Origin: Microbacterium algeriense
Lineage (GTDB): Bacteria; Actinomycetota; Actinomycetes; Actinomycetales; Microbacteriaceae
Length of the DNA: 64,000 bases
Assembly (NCBI RefSeq): GCF_008868005.1
Contig: NZ_WAAO01000001.1
Location: 1 to 64,000 of the forward strand
Reading direction: 5' to 3'
The notes under the pieces are model-generated. The model was not told the origin of the DNA. It made no database searches and saw only the letters and a list, made by a program, of their open reading frames with translations. The position numbers and the translations under genes were made by a program. Each line of letters starts with the position of its first letter. The first letter of the stretch is position 1. Below are positions 51,965 through 60,819 of the stretch, piece after piece.

Positions 51965-52828
51965 TCAGTGCGCCCGGGGGAGCTCCGCCGCGATCCTCTC
52001 GAGGACGACGATCGGAGCCAGCATCTCCGCCGCGGACAACGGTTGACGGCCGGAGACGAGCATGTCGACGAAGGCATCCACCGCCGGCTTCATGTACCCG
52101 GGCCCGACGGCGATGTCGCGGCTCACGATGCCCTCCCGTCCGACGGCGGCGACGTGGAAGGGCACCTGGGTCGTCGCGGTCGGGCGGATCAGCTCCAGCG
52201 ACACCGGCACTCCCCGCAGCCGGTAGGTGGCGACGACGCCGTCGGGGAGCGCGTCGACGGCGACGTGATCCGGCTCGCCCGGGAGCAGCCGCTGAGCGAG
52301 ATCCGCGACATGGATGCCGTAGAAGAAGAGCCCTCCGTGTGGATGCCCGGCGTCGGCGGGTCCGGTCACCCGCACCGACTGCAGCGCGCCGATCCGCGAC
52401 ACCCCGTCGGCCGCCGCGGCCATCTCCGCCGACCAGCGCAGCGTGGACGACGAGGTGAGCGCGGCGCCGCCCCGCTCCGCCGCCGCGACGATCTCCCCCG
52501 CATCGACGGCCGAGGTGGCGAGAGGCTTGTCCACCCAGACCGGCGTGCCCGCTTCGAGGAACGGCACCGCCTGCGCGCGGTGCTGGGCGCCGTCCCTGGA
52601 CGTCACCACGACGCCGTCGACCTCGCCCCGCAGTTCGGCCGGGTCGTCGACGATCCGATCGATACCGCCGAAGGCCGCGAGGAACCGCGTACGCTCCGCG
52701 TCCGGATGCGCCACCAGGGCGTGCACCCGGACGGACGCATCCGCGGCCGCATCGACGTTCAGATGGCGGATGATCTCCTCGGCATGGCTGCTCTCCAGCC
52801 CGACGATCGCGACGTTCCTCGGTGGCAT
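51965..52828 (-). CDS. Gfo/Idh/MocA-family oxidoreductase
   Basis: The 287-residue protein has an N-terminal Rossmann domain (NVAIVGLESSHAEEIIRHL) and the family motif VDKPLATS (Lys in DKPL). C-terminal residues VRVTGPADAGHPHGG and FYGIHVADL complete the fold. It oxidises or reduces a sugar or inositol-like compound with NAD(P); substrate unknown. ATG 52828. It is followed by the importer operon in the same direction, with a 122-bp gap. Confidence 0.85.
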   Translation of the reverse strand: MPPRNVAIVGLESSHAEEIIRHLNVDAAADASVRVHALVAHPDAERTRFLAAFGGIDRIVDDPAELRGEVDGVVVTSRDGAQHRAQAVPFLEAGTPVWVDKPLATSAVDAGEIVAAAERGGAALTSSSTLRWSAEMAAAADGVSRIGALQSVRVTGPADAGHPHGGLFFYGIHVADLAQRLLPGEPDHVAVDALPDGVVATYRLRGVPVSLELIRPTATTQVPFHVAAVGREGIVSRDIAVGPGYMKPAVDAFVDMLVSGRQPLSAAEMLAPIVVLERIAAELPRAH

Positions 52829-52909
52829 GCTTCCATCCTCGTGCACGCGTGCGCGGCCACGGCCCCGCACCCCTCGGCGTGAGACACCGCGCAGTAGGCT
52901 GAACGCATC

Positions 52910-53749
52910 ATGGACGAGTTCATCCAGGGCTTCTGGACCTTCGCGGGACACTACTGGTGGCTCGTCTTCCCGATCATGGGCATGGCGGGCGGGGCCGCGA
53001 AGGCGTGGGAGCGCAACTCCAAGCGCCGGCACGAACGCCGCCTGGAGACGCTGCGCATCAAAGCCCAGCTGAAGACCGCCGAGATCGAGGCGCGCGCACT
53101 GACCCAGCAGGCCAAGCGGCGCGGACCCACCGTGGTCGACACGACCGCATCCGTCGCCCCTGCTGACCTCGTCGCGCGCCTCTTCGCCGAGCACGACGAG
53201 ATCACGGCGCGCTGGCTCGACTACGAGCTCGACGTCGCGAAGCTCATCGCCTATCCCGCCATGAGCGACGGCCGCCAGCCGCTGACCGCTGCCTTCCTCC
53301 GCGCGAAGAAGACCGCCGACGCCCTGCGCCCCGCCTCCGCCGACGCGAAGGTCTCGGAGCAGCAGGTGACCGAGTATCTGCAGGCCGTGGGCGACTACGC
53401 CGTCGCGTTCGAGATCGCCGAGAAGGACGCCAGGCGGCTGCGCGACTCGACCTTCACCGAGCCCGAGCGCAAGCGGCTGGAGCGGGCGCAGCAGCTGCTC
53501 AAGGTGGCCGTCGACGAGTCGGCAACGCAGGCGGAGCGCAACGTCGCCTACAAGCGGGTGCGCGAAGAGCTCGACGGCCTCATCCTGCTCTCGGACGAGG
53601 CCGTCACCGTGCTCGAGAAGCAGGTGGCCAGGGAGCTTCCCGCGTCGTCCGCGCCGACGCCGGATGCCCCGCCCGAGGCCGACCCCCTGCCCGTCACCGA
53701 CCCGTTGCGGCCGCCCACGCCGCGCGGACAGCACCGCGAGGACGCATGA
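52910..53749 (+). CDS. Coiled-coil protein with N-terminal membrane helix
   Basis: The 279-residue protein has one hydrophobic segment (about 8-28), then a basic coiled coil (KRRHERRLETLRIKAQLKTAEIEARALTQQAKRR) and a helical domain (about 85-250), ending in a Pro/Ala-rich tail. No family recognised. The stop overlaps the SMP-30 ATG (ATGA), so both are co-transcribed. Confidence 0.7.
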   Translation: MDEFIQGFWTFAGHYWWLVFPIMGMAGGAAKAWERNSKRRHERRLETLRIKAQLKTAEIEARALTQQAKRRGPTVVDTTASVAPADLVARLFAEHDEITARWLDYELDVAKLIAYPAMSDGRQPLTAAFLRAKKTADALRPASADAKVSEQQVTEYLQAVGDYAVAFEIAEKDARRLRDSTFTEPERKRLERAQQLLKVAVDESATQAERNVAYKRVREELDGLILLSDEAVTVLEKQVARELPASSAPTPDAPPEADPLPVTDPLRPPTPRGQHREDA

Positions 53750-54594
53750 CCCCCGAGAACGTCACCGGACCGATCGCCCACCACGCCGAAGCCCCTATCT
53801 GGTGGCCGGGATGGGGCGGACTGCGCTGGGTGGACGGCGACGCCGGAGACCTGCTGACGCTGCGCTCCGACGGCGTGACCCGCCAGCACATCGATGACGA
53901 GTACCTCGCCTTCGCACGCCCCCGGACCCAGGGCGGACTGGTCGCCGTCGGAGCCCGCACCCTCTATCTCGCGGATGACGTCGACGGAGACGCGCGCGCC
54001 GCCGCCTCCCTGTTCGACGACAACTCCGTGCGCATGAACGACGGATGCTGCGACCCGCGCGGACGTCTGCTCGCCGGCTCGATGGGCTACGACTCCACCC
54101 CGGGCGCCGCGAGCCTGCTGCGGGTGGATGCCGAGCTCGGCATCACCACGGTCCTGCCCCACGTGACGGTGTCGAACGGCGTCGGCTTCGCCCCGGACGG
54201 ACGGCGCGCGTATTACATCGACACCGAGACCGGACGCATCGACGTGTTCGACGTGGCGGACGGCGACCTGCGCGGCCGCCGATCCTTCGCGACCATCGCC
54301 GAGGACGACGGCTCTCCCGACGGCCTCACGATCGCCGCCGACGGCAGCGTGTGGGTGGCGCTGTGGGGCGGAAGCGCGGTGCGCGGCTACGACGCATCCG
54401 GACAACTGATCGCGACGATCGACCTCCCCGTCCCCCAGGTCAGCGCGTGCACGTTCGGCGACGACGACCTCGGCACGCTCTACATCACCACCTCCGCACA
54501 GGGCCTCCCCGCCGACCACGGCACCGAGGCCGGCTCCGTGTTCGCCGTGCGCCCCGGCGTGCACGGCATCCCCGTCCTCCCCTTCGCCGGCTGA
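53746..54594 (+). CDS. SMP-30/gluconolactonase-like protein
   Basis: The 282-residue six-bladed beta-propeller lactonase has AEAPIW near the N-terminus (Glu ligand), NDGCCDPRGRLLAGSM (Asn/Asp ligands) and SNGVGFAPDGRRAYYIDT and DGLTIAADGSVWVALW (Asp ligand). It should hydrolyse sugar-acid lactones. ATG 53746 overlaps the previous stop. Confidence 0.88.
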   Translation: MTPENVTGPIAHHAEAPIWWPGWGGLRWVDGDAGDLLTLRSDGVTRQHIDDEYLAFARPRTQGGLVAVGARTLYLADDVDGDARAAASLFDDNSVRMNDGCCDPRGRLLAGSMGYDSTPGAASLLRVDAELGITTVLPHVTVSNGVGFAPDGRRAYYIDTETGRIDVFDVADGDLRGRRSFATIAEDDGSPDGLTIAADGSVWVALWGGSAVRGYDASGQLIATIDLPVPQVSACTFGDDDLGTLYITTSAQGLPADHGTEAGSVFAVRPGVHGIPVLPFAG

Positions 54595-54738
54595 CCCGCG
54601 CGCGGGATCACACCGGGCGCGCGGGGTCAGGCCGGGCGCGCGGGGTCAGGCGATCCCGCCAGAACAGGCCGAAACCCTGGCCACTTGCCTGATCTCGCGC
54701 GAATGCCTGAACCCGGGGGAACACCCGACGGCCTCTGC

Positions 54739-54778
54739 CCGGGACACGGTGCACTCAGCCATGGGAACCGTGCCCCGG
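54739..54778. terminator. Possible bidirectional terminator hairpin
   Basis: CCGGGACACGGT (54739-54750) pairs with ACCGTGCCCCGG (54767-54778) with one mismatch and a 16-nt loop, between convergent genes. There is no U-tract. A GGGCGCGCGGGGTCAGGC word is repeated twice just upstream (about 54612-54650). Confidence 0.4.
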
Positions 54779-54797
54779 ACACAGGCCGCCGGGCGGA

Positions 54798-55652
54798 TCA
54801 GCCGAGCCGGACGCGCTCCGTGCGCTGCTGCTGGCGTCCGAGTCCGTCGATCTCGATCGTCATCTCGTCGCCGTCCTGCAGGTAGGGGAACCTCCCCGAC
54901 AGGGCGACGCCCTGCGGGGTCCCGGTATTGATGACGTCACCGGGCTCGAGCACCACGTACTGACTCAGCTCGTGCACGATCTGCAGCACCGGGAAGATCA
55001 TGTCCGCGGTCGAGGAGTCCTGGCGCGGCTCGCCGTTCACGAAGGACCGAAGCCTCAGCGCCTGGGGGTCGACCTCGTCCGCCGGCACGAGCGCGGGGCC
55101 GAGAGGGTTGAACGTCTCGGAGCACTTCCCCTTCGACCACTGCCCGCCCGAGACCTCGAGCTGGTACGCCCGCTCCGACACGTCGTTCGAGATGGTGTAC
55201 CCGGCGATGACGTCGCGTGCCGCCTCGACCGACGGCAGGTATCGTGCCGTCTTGCCGATCACGACCGCGAGTTCCACCTCCCAGTCGACTTTCTCCGCGC
55301 CGGGCGGCAGCAGCACGACGTCGTTCGGTCCGACCACGGTGTTCGGGTGTTTGAAGAAGATCACGGGGTGTGCGGGCGGCTCCGCCCCGGATTCGGCCGC
55401 GTGCGCCGCGTAATTCTGGCCGATGCACACGACGGCGGTCGGGCGGGCGACGGGAGCGCCGATGCGAAGCCCCTCGACGTCGGCCGCGGGGAGCTCGTCC
55501 CGGTCGAGGGCGGCACGCACACGGGCGATGCCGTCGGCGCCGAGGAACGTGCCGTCGATGTCGGGCGTGAGGGAGGCGAGGTCGTACACGGTGTCCCCGT
55601 CGCGGACGAAGGGGCGTTCCAGACCGGGGGATCCGAGTCGCAGCAGTTCCAT
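54798..55652 (-). CDS. Fumarylacetoacetate hydrolase-family enzyme
   Basis: The 284-residue protein has CIGQNYAAHA, PVIFFKHPNTVVGPND, VDWEVELAVVIG (metal-binding Glu/Asp), ISNDVSERAYQ and NTGTPQGVALSG, the complete FAH catalytic pattern. Family members hydrolyse or decarboxylate 2,4-diketo acids, including 2,4-diketo-3-deoxy sugar acids. ATG 55652 follows CAGGAGCACCC. It is 14 bp from the 2-hydroxyacid dehydrogenase gene upstream, so one operon. Confidence 0.9.
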   Translation of the reverse strand: MELLRLGSPGLERPFVRDGDTVYDLASLTPDIDGTFLGADGIARVRAALDRDELPAADVEGLRIGAPVARPTAVVCIGQNYAAHAAESGAEPPAHPVIFFKHPNTVVGPNDVVLLPPGAEKVDWEVELAVVIGKTARYLPSVEAARDVIAGYTISNDVSERAYQLEVSGGQWSKGKCSETFNPLGPALVPADEVDPQALRLRSFVNGEPRQDSSTADMIFPVLQIVHELSQYVVLEPGDVINTGTPQGVALSGRFPYLQDGDEMTIEIDGLGRQQQRTERVRLG

Positions 55653-55666
55653 GGGTGCTCCTGGGG

Positions 55667-56638
55667 TCAGCGCGCGGCGTACGCGGGGTTCACGATCGGG
55701 ACGGACTCCCCGGCGAGGAATCGGATGATGTTGTCCGCGGCGTGCACGGGGAGATCCGCCAGCGCCTCCGGCGAGTACCAGGCGGCGTGCGGGGTCAGCA
55801 GCACCTGCTCGAGGTCGCGCAGGGGCGAGTCGTCGGCGAGCGGCTCCCCGGCGAAGACGTCGAGGGCCGCCGCGCCGAGGTGCCCGGCGCGCAGCGAGGC
55901 CGCGAGTGCTTCCTCGTCGATGAGGGGTCCGCGGCAGGTGTTCACGATCACGGCGCCCTGCTTCATGGTCGCGAGAGCCGGTCCGTCGATGAGGTGGCGC
56001 GTGGCGTCCGTCAGCGGCACGTGCAGGGTCAGGAGGTCGGCCTGTGCCACGGCATCCGGGATCTCGACGAGCTCGCATCCCGCTTCGCGCACGGCGTCGG
56101 GTGCGGCGTACGGGTCGGCGACGACGACGCGGAACCCCAGGGCACGGCATCCGCGGGCGACGATGGAGCCGATGCGCCCGAACCCGAGCACGGCCACGGT
56201 CGTCGTCGACGGGCGCACCGCGAGCGGCCGCGCGTCGACCGCCTTCCAGGTCCCGGCGCGCACGGCACGGTCGTATGCGGGCAGGCCGCGGGCCTGCGTC
56301 ATGATCATTGCGATCGTGTGGGCGGCCACCTCTTCGATGCAGTAGCTCGGTGTGTTGGCGACGGCGATGCCCCGAGCTGTGGCGGCCGCCACGTCGACCA
56401 TGTCGTATCCGATGCCGACGCGGCTGATGATGCGCAGGTTCGGCATCCGGTCCATGACGTCGGCGGTGATATGCGCCCACTGCACGACCAGGCCTTCGGC
56501 GTCCGCGCCGAGAACGGCGAGGTCGTCGATGCTCCCGGATGCGGCACGCTCGGCTCGGAGCCCGGCCTGCCGGAGGGTGTCTTCGATGACGGTTCCCGGC
56601 AGGTCGCAGTCGCTGACGAGGATGAGAGGCGCGGTCAT
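55667..56638 (-). CDS. D-isomer-specific 2-hydroxyacid dehydrogenase
   Basis: The 323-residue protein has NAD-binding VLGFGRIGSIVARGCRALGF (about 148-167), catalytic Arg in NTCRGPLIDEEAL, Glu in DVFAGEP and His in LTPHAAW. It interconverts 2-keto and D-2-hydroxy acids. ATG 56638 is taken because the upstream frame runs into the operator region. The palindrome ATGCTATAGCAT lies 8 bp before it. Confidence 0.9.
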   Translation of the reverse strand: MTAPLILVSDCDLPGTVIEDTLRQAGLRAERAASGSIDDLAVLGADAEGLVVQWAHITADVMDRMPNLRIISRVGIGYDMVDVAAATARGIAVANTPSYCIEEVAAHTIAMIMTQARGLPAYDRAVRAGTWKAVDARPLAVRPSTTTVAVLGFGRIGSIVARGCRALGFRVVVADPYAAPDAVREAGCELVEIPDAVAQADLLTLHVPLTDATRHLIDGPALATMKQGAVIVNTCRGPLIDEEALAASLRAGHLGAAALDVFAGEPLADDSPLRDLEQVLLTPHAAWYSPEALADLPVHAADNIIRFLAGESVPIVNPAYAAR

Positions 56639-56645
56639 GAGAGCG

Positions 56646-56706
56646 ATGCTATAGCATCTAGCAGATTGCTGCACGACGGCTGACTTTGCCCTCGGGTTGC
56701 TATAGC
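56646..56706. promoter_or_regulatory. Divergent promoter with two GCTATAGC palindromes
   Basis: ATGCTATAGCAT (56646-56657) and GCTATAGC (56699-56706) lie next to the two divergent start codons. The second includes TATAGC, a likely -10 for the SDR gene 10 bp before its ATG. They look like GntR-type operators, but no regulator gene is adjacent. Confidence 0.6.
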
Positions 56707-56715
56707 GTTTACGAC

Positions 56716-57465
56716 ATGACTGCTCGCCGCGCACTGATCACGGGGGCCAGTTCCGGTATCGGAACCGCCGCCGCCCTCGAACTCGCCCGCGAGGGCGTCG
56801 CCCTCTGGATCACCTATGCCGGGCGCGAGGCCGAGGCCCATCGCGTCGCCGAGGACTGCCGTGCCGCCGGCGCCCCCGAGGTCCGGGTGTCCCGCCTCGA
56901 CCTGCAGGACCGCGCGTCGATCGATGCCCTGGTCGCGGAGGTCACCGCCGCGTGGGGATCGCTGCACGTGCTCGTCAACAACGGCGGCGTCTGCCCCTAC
57001 ACGCCCTACGACGAGATCGACTTCGACGAATGGGACCTGGTCCTCGAGACCAACGCCCGCGGCACGTTCTTCCTGACCCGCGGCGCCCTTCCGCTGCTCC
57101 GAGCCGCGGACGGCGACCGGTCCGTGATCAACATCGCCTCGATCGCCGGACAGGTCGGCGCGCTGCAGACCGGCATCCACTACGCCGCCAGCAAGGGGGC
57201 GATCCTCGCGATCACACGCAGCTTCGCCCGGCACCTGGCGTCGGAGGGCATCCGCGTCAACGCGGTCACCCCGGGCCCGGTGGCCAGCGCCATCACCGAC
57301 CAGCTGCAGGGCGAGGGGCGCGCGAAGCTCGAAGCCGGCATCCCGCTCGGAGCGTTCGGACAGCCGGAGGACGTCGCCTGGATCATCGCATCCCTCGCCT
57401 CGCAGCGCTCCCGCTTCATCACCGGAGCCACCTATGACGTCAACGGAGGAGTTCGCATTGACTGA
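56716..57465 (+). CDS. SDR-family oxidoreductase (FabG type)
   Basis: The 249-residue classical SDR has TGASSGIG (9-16), NNGG, catalytic Ser in NIASIAG and YAASK, and the C-terminal YDVNGG. ATG 56716 has no SD and lies 10 bp after TATAGC, so the mRNA may be leaderless. A role in sugar-acid or lactone oxidation is suggested by the divergent FAH/dehydrogenase operon. Confidence 0.88.
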   Translation: MTARRALITGASSGIGTAAALELAREGVALWITYAGREAEAHRVAEDCRAAGAPEVRVSRLDLQDRASIDALVAEVTAAWGSLHVLVNNGGVCPYTPYDEIDFDEWDLVLETNARGTFFLTRGALPLLRAADGDRSVINIASIAGQVGALQTGIHYAASKGAILAITRSFARHLASEGIRVNAVTPGPVASAITDQLQGEGRAKLEAGIPLGAFGQPEDVAWIIASLASQRSRFITGATYDVNGGVRID

Positions 57466-57808
57466 CCGCACCGCCCTCGACCGCTCCGCCCTGGACACCG
57501 TGCAGGCGCAGCTCGACGCCTTCAACGCGCACGACCTCGACGCGTTCGTGGCGACCTACGCCGACGACGCGGTGATCACCGGTGTGGCGCCGGAGCCCAT
57601 CGTGGGGTCGGCCGCTATCCGGGCTTTCTACGAGCCCCGACTGCAGAACCCCGAGCTCTCGTGCGTCATCGACACCAGCGTGCTCTTCGGATCCCGGTGG
57701 GTGGTCGCGCAGGAGCAGGTCATCAACGCCGGCGTCGCGACCGAGACCATCGCGACCTTCGACGTGGTGGACGGACGCATCGCGCGGGCGTCGATGCTCA
57801 AGGCCTGA
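57458..57808 (+). CDS. SnoaL/NTF2-like protein
   Basis: The 116-residue cone-fold protein reads VQAQLDAFNAHDLDAFVATYADDAVITG, typical of SnoaL-like proteins (isomerase or hydratase-like, or ligand binding). Start TTG 57458 is chosen because GGAGGA lies 7 bp upstream and the overlap with the SDR is only 8 bp; ATG 57434 (GGAG upstream) is the alternative, adding 8 residues. Co-transcribed with the SDR. Confidence 0.8.
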   Translation: MTDRTALDRSALDTVQAQLDAFNAHDLDAFVATYADDAVITGVAPEPIVGSAAIRAFYEPRLQNPELSCVIDTSVLFGSRWVVAQEQVINAGVATETIATFDVVDGRIARASMLKA

Positions 57809-57889
57809 CCCGGCGCGGTCGGGCACCGCATCCGCGAGCTTCGGCTCGAACCGTTGCAGGCTCGTACGGCGGGGCCGGGCCAGAAGTGC

Positions 57890-59086
57890 TCACTCGTGTT
57901 CCGGCAGGACGGGCGACGACCACCCCGGGTCGCGGCCGAGCTGCGCCGCCCGCGAGACCGACGTCGCACCGTAGCGATCGCGGAGATCGTCGAGCACGGT
58001 GTCCAGGCGCGCCTCATCGCCCCAGTCGATCGGCAGTTCAGGGTGCACCCGGTCGACGCGGTCGAGCTGCGACAGCGAGATGCCGATCAATGTGATGCCG
58101 CGCTCCGCGATCTCGGTGTGCGCCACGGCGAGCAGGGCGCGCGCGACCGTGAGCAGGATGGCGGTGCGGTCGGTCGGAGCCCGGAGGGAGCGCGAGCGCG
58201 TCGCCTTCGTGAAGTCGCCGAAGCGCAGACGCAGCACCACCGTGCGACAGACCCGGTCGCCGTCGCGCAGACGCCGCGCGAGCCGATCGACGATCTGCGT
58301 GAGGATGAGATCCAGTTCCTCGGGCGATCGAGGTCGACTGCCGAGCGCGCGCTGCGAACCGATCGATCCGCGGCGGCGGGTGGTGTCGACCGGCCGCGGA
58401 TCCCGCAGCCGGGCGAGGGCGTGCACGTGCGCGCCCGTCGCCTTCCCCAGCATCCTCTCCGCCGTCGCGGCCTCGAGCTCGGCCAGCTCGCCGACCGTGC
58501 GGATGCCGTACCGGTGCAGCTTCTCGGCCGTCACCGCCCCCACGCCCCACAGCCGCTCCACCGGGAGGGGCAGCAGGAACTCCTGTTCACGCTCGGGCTC
58601 CACGATCAGCAGACCGTCCGGCTTGCTCACCGCACTGGCGACCTTGGCGAGGAACTTGGTGCGCGCGACCCCGACCGAGATGGCCAGTCCGGCCTCCGTC
58701 CGCACGCGCTCGCGCAGTCGCACCGCGATCTGCTCGGGCGTTCCGGCGATGCGCCGCAGGCCGCCGACCTCGAGGAAGGCCTCGTCGATCGAGAGCCCCT
58801 CGACCAGCGGCGTGGTGTCGCGGAAGATCGAGAAGACCGCCTTGCTCGCCGCGGAGTAGGCCTCCATACGCGGCGGCACGACGACGGCATCCGGGCAGAG
58901 GTCGCGGGCCTGGCGTCCGCCCATGGCCGTGCGGACACCGCGCGCCTTCGCCTCGTAGCTCGCCGCCAGCACCACGCCTCCGCCCACGATGACGGGCCGC
59001 CCGCGCAGCTCCGGCGCGTCACGCTGCTCGACGGACGCGTAGAACGCGTCGAGGTCGGCGTGCAGCACCGTCGCTTCCCCGCGCAT
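57890..59086 (-). CDS. dinB: DNA polymerase IV (Y family)
   Basis: Translesion polymerase of 398 residues. The palm carries LHADLDAFYASVEQ and LSIDEAFLEV with the catalytic acids; the finger, thumb (HhH at LWGVGAVTAEKL) and little-finger domains follow. ATG 59086 follows GGGAGAACGGG. Length matches actinobacterial DinB. It lacks a clear C-terminal clamp-binding motif, so clamp binding may use an internal site. Confidence 0.93.
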   Translation of the reverse strand: MRGEATVLHADLDAFYASVEQRDAPELRGRPVIVGGGVVLAASYEAKARGVRTAMGGRQARDLCPDAVVVPPRMEAYSAASKAVFSIFRDTTPLVEGLSIDEAFLEVGGLRRIAGTPEQIAVRLRERVRTEAGLAISVGVARTKFLAKVASAVSKPDGLLIVEPEREQEFLLPLPVERLWGVGAVTAEKLHRYGIRTVGELAELEAATAERMLGKATGAHVHALARLRDPRPVDTTRRRGSIGSQRALGSRPRSPEELDLILTQIVDRLARRLRDGDRVCRTVVLRLRFGDFTKATRSRSLRAPTDRTAILLTVARALLAVAHTEIAERGITLIGISLSQLDRVDRVHPELPIDWGDEARLDTVLDDLRDRYGATSVSRAAQLGRDPGWSSPVLPEHE

Positions 59087-59189
59087 CCCGTTCTCCCGTC
59101 GACGTGCGGATCGTCGCACGGACCGCGGACATCGGCGACGCGTCCGACCCGACGGATGCCGTGTCGGTGCCGACGGGTAGGGTCGGCGC

Positions 59190-60020
59190 GTGCCGGAACC
59201 GGTGATGCAGTGGTGGGCGCGACGGCAGTTCTCCCGCGGTCGCGCTGTTCCGTATGAGGTGGGCACGTATCGCACGGGATGGGCGGCATACCCCGAGCTC
59301 GTGCGGCAGTACCACCCCGAGCTGAACCACGGCATCGCCCTGTCGCAGATCCCGCTCGCCGCCGACGTGCTGCTGTGCTGGGAGTGTCCGCTCGGGCATC
59401 GCTTCGCAGCCACCCCGACCGAGCAGCGCGAGCGTCCGGGACCGGTGCGACGCCGCTCCGCATGGTGTCCCGAGTGCTCGGCGCTCGCCCGCCCCCAGCC
59501 CGTCGTCCTGGGCGAAGCACGCGCCCTTCCGCGCAGACCGCGCCGCCCGGCGCCCGCACTCTGCACGAAGACGCCTGACCTGCCGACCGGGACCGCGTTC
59601 GTGAGCGTCTGTGCGCCGCGACCCGCGTCCGCCGCCGAGGGGCGTCTGCGCGCGGAGCTCGCGGCGGCGATCGCGTTCGATCCGACCGTGAACGCCGTGA
59701 AGGTGGCCCGCCCGTTCTTCCGCCACACCGAGGTCTGGCCCGACATCGTGCTGCCGGAGCTGCGCATCGCCGTCGAGTACGACACGGTGGGCCGTCACGG
59801 GTTGGAGCACGTCGGCAAGCGGCAGGATGCGGATCTGCGGAAGGACAGGGCCCTCCGCGCCGCCGGGTGGGAGGTCATCCGCCTGCGCACCGGGAAGCTC
59901 GAACCGCTCGGACCGCACGACCTCGCCGTGTCCTCGGTGAACGCGAAGAGCATCGCGCGCCTCGTCGAACAGCTGCGGACGATCCGCGGCGCGCTGATGG
60001 TGGACGCGTACCTCCGGTGA
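59190..60020 (+). CDS. Zinc-ribbon protein with DUF559/Vsr-like nuclease domain
   Basis: The 276-residue protein: the N-terminal half has a treble-clef-like zinc ribbon, CWECPLGHRF ... WCPECSALA (about 61-98). The C-terminal half (about 150-270) resembles a Vsr/DUF559 PD-(D/E)XK domain with VWPDIVLPELRIAVEYD (Asp and Glu as metal ligands), then KDRALRAAGWEVIRLR. It may nick or cut DNA recognised by the ribbon. GTG 59190 with TAGGGT about 7 bp upstream suggests a leaderless start. It diverges from dinB. Confidence 0.65.
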   Translation: MPEPVMQWWARRQFSRGRAVPYEVGTYRTGWAAYPELVRQYHPELNHGIALSQIPLAADVLLCWECPLGHRFAATPTEQRERPGPVRRRSAWCPECSALARPQPVVLGEARALPRRPRRPAPALCTKTPDLPTGTAFVSVCAPRPASAAEGRLRAELAAAIAFDPTVNAVKVARPFFRHTEVWPDIVLPELRIAVEYDTVGRHGLEHVGKRQDADLRKDRALRAAGWEVIRLRTGKLEPLGPHDLAVSSVNAKSIARLVEQLRTIRGALMVDAYLR

Positions 60021-60026
60021 GCCGGA

Positions 60027-60818
60027 TCAGCCGCCGAAGCGAGCCCGCAGCTCGGGGCTGACGGCGACGTCGCCGAACGACGCCGTCCAAGCTCCGTCGA
60101 CCGCGATCGACTGTCCCGAGAGGTACGGAGCCTCGTCGGAGAGGAGGAACGCGGTGACCGCGGCCACCTCTTCGGCGCGCGCGATGCGCCCCATCGGCGG
60201 CCCCTCCGCGAGCGCACGCTCCTCGGCGGCGGGGTCGGCGGCCCTGGCGATCTGGGACTCAAGGTGGGGCGTACGGACGCCGCCCGGAGCCACCGTGTTC
60301 GCGCGTATTCCCAAACCGCCATACGTCACGGCGACGCTGCGGGTCAGGGCGTCGATGCCGCCCTTCGTGAACTCGTACGCCGCGTGGTCGACGAAGCTGG
60401 ACCGGCCGTGGATCGACCCGACGTTCACGATCGCCCCCGGGTGGCCCTGATCGACGAACGCGGACACCGCCGCCGAGCACCCCCAGATGTAGCCGAACCC
60501 GTTGATGTCGATGACCTCCCGCACCACGGTCTCATCCAGGTCGTGCAACGGGGTGCGCTTCGTGATCCCCGCGTTGTTCACCCAGCCGGCGAGCGGAGCC
60601 CTGGCGCGGGCGACGGCCGCGGCGCGCTCGTGAACCGTGCGCTCCGAGGCGTCGCCGAGGACGACCTCGGCCACGATGCCCTCCTCGACGGTTCCCGAGC
60701 CGGGTGAGCGCTCGAGTCCGACCACCGTCCAGCCGTCGGCGGTGAGGCGCTCGGCGATAGCCCGGCCGATGCCCTTGCCGCTGCCGGTGACCACGACGCT
60801 GCGTGCGGAGTCTGCCAT
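60027..60818 (-). CDS. SDR-family oxidoreductase
   Basis: The 263-residue classical SDR has TGSGKGIG (about 11-18), WVNNAGI, catalytic Ser in NVGSIHG and YEFTK. Substrate not set, but it lies directly after the enolase-superfamily gene (1-bp gap), which points to sugar or sugar-acid oxidation. Confidence 0.88.
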   Translation of the reverse strand: MADSARSVVVTGSGKGIGRAIAERLTADGWTVVGLERSPGSGTVEEGIVAEVVLGDASERTVHERAAAVARARAPLAGWVNNAGITKRTPLHDLDETVVREVIDINGFGYIWGCSAAVSAFVDQGHPGAIVNVGSIHGRSSFVDHAAYEFTKGGIDALTRSVAVTYGGLGIRANTVAPGGVRTPHLESQIARAADPAAEERALAEGPPMGRIARAEEVAAVTAFLLSDEAPYLSGQSIAVDGAWTASFGDVAVSPELRARFGG

Positions 60819-60819
60819 G

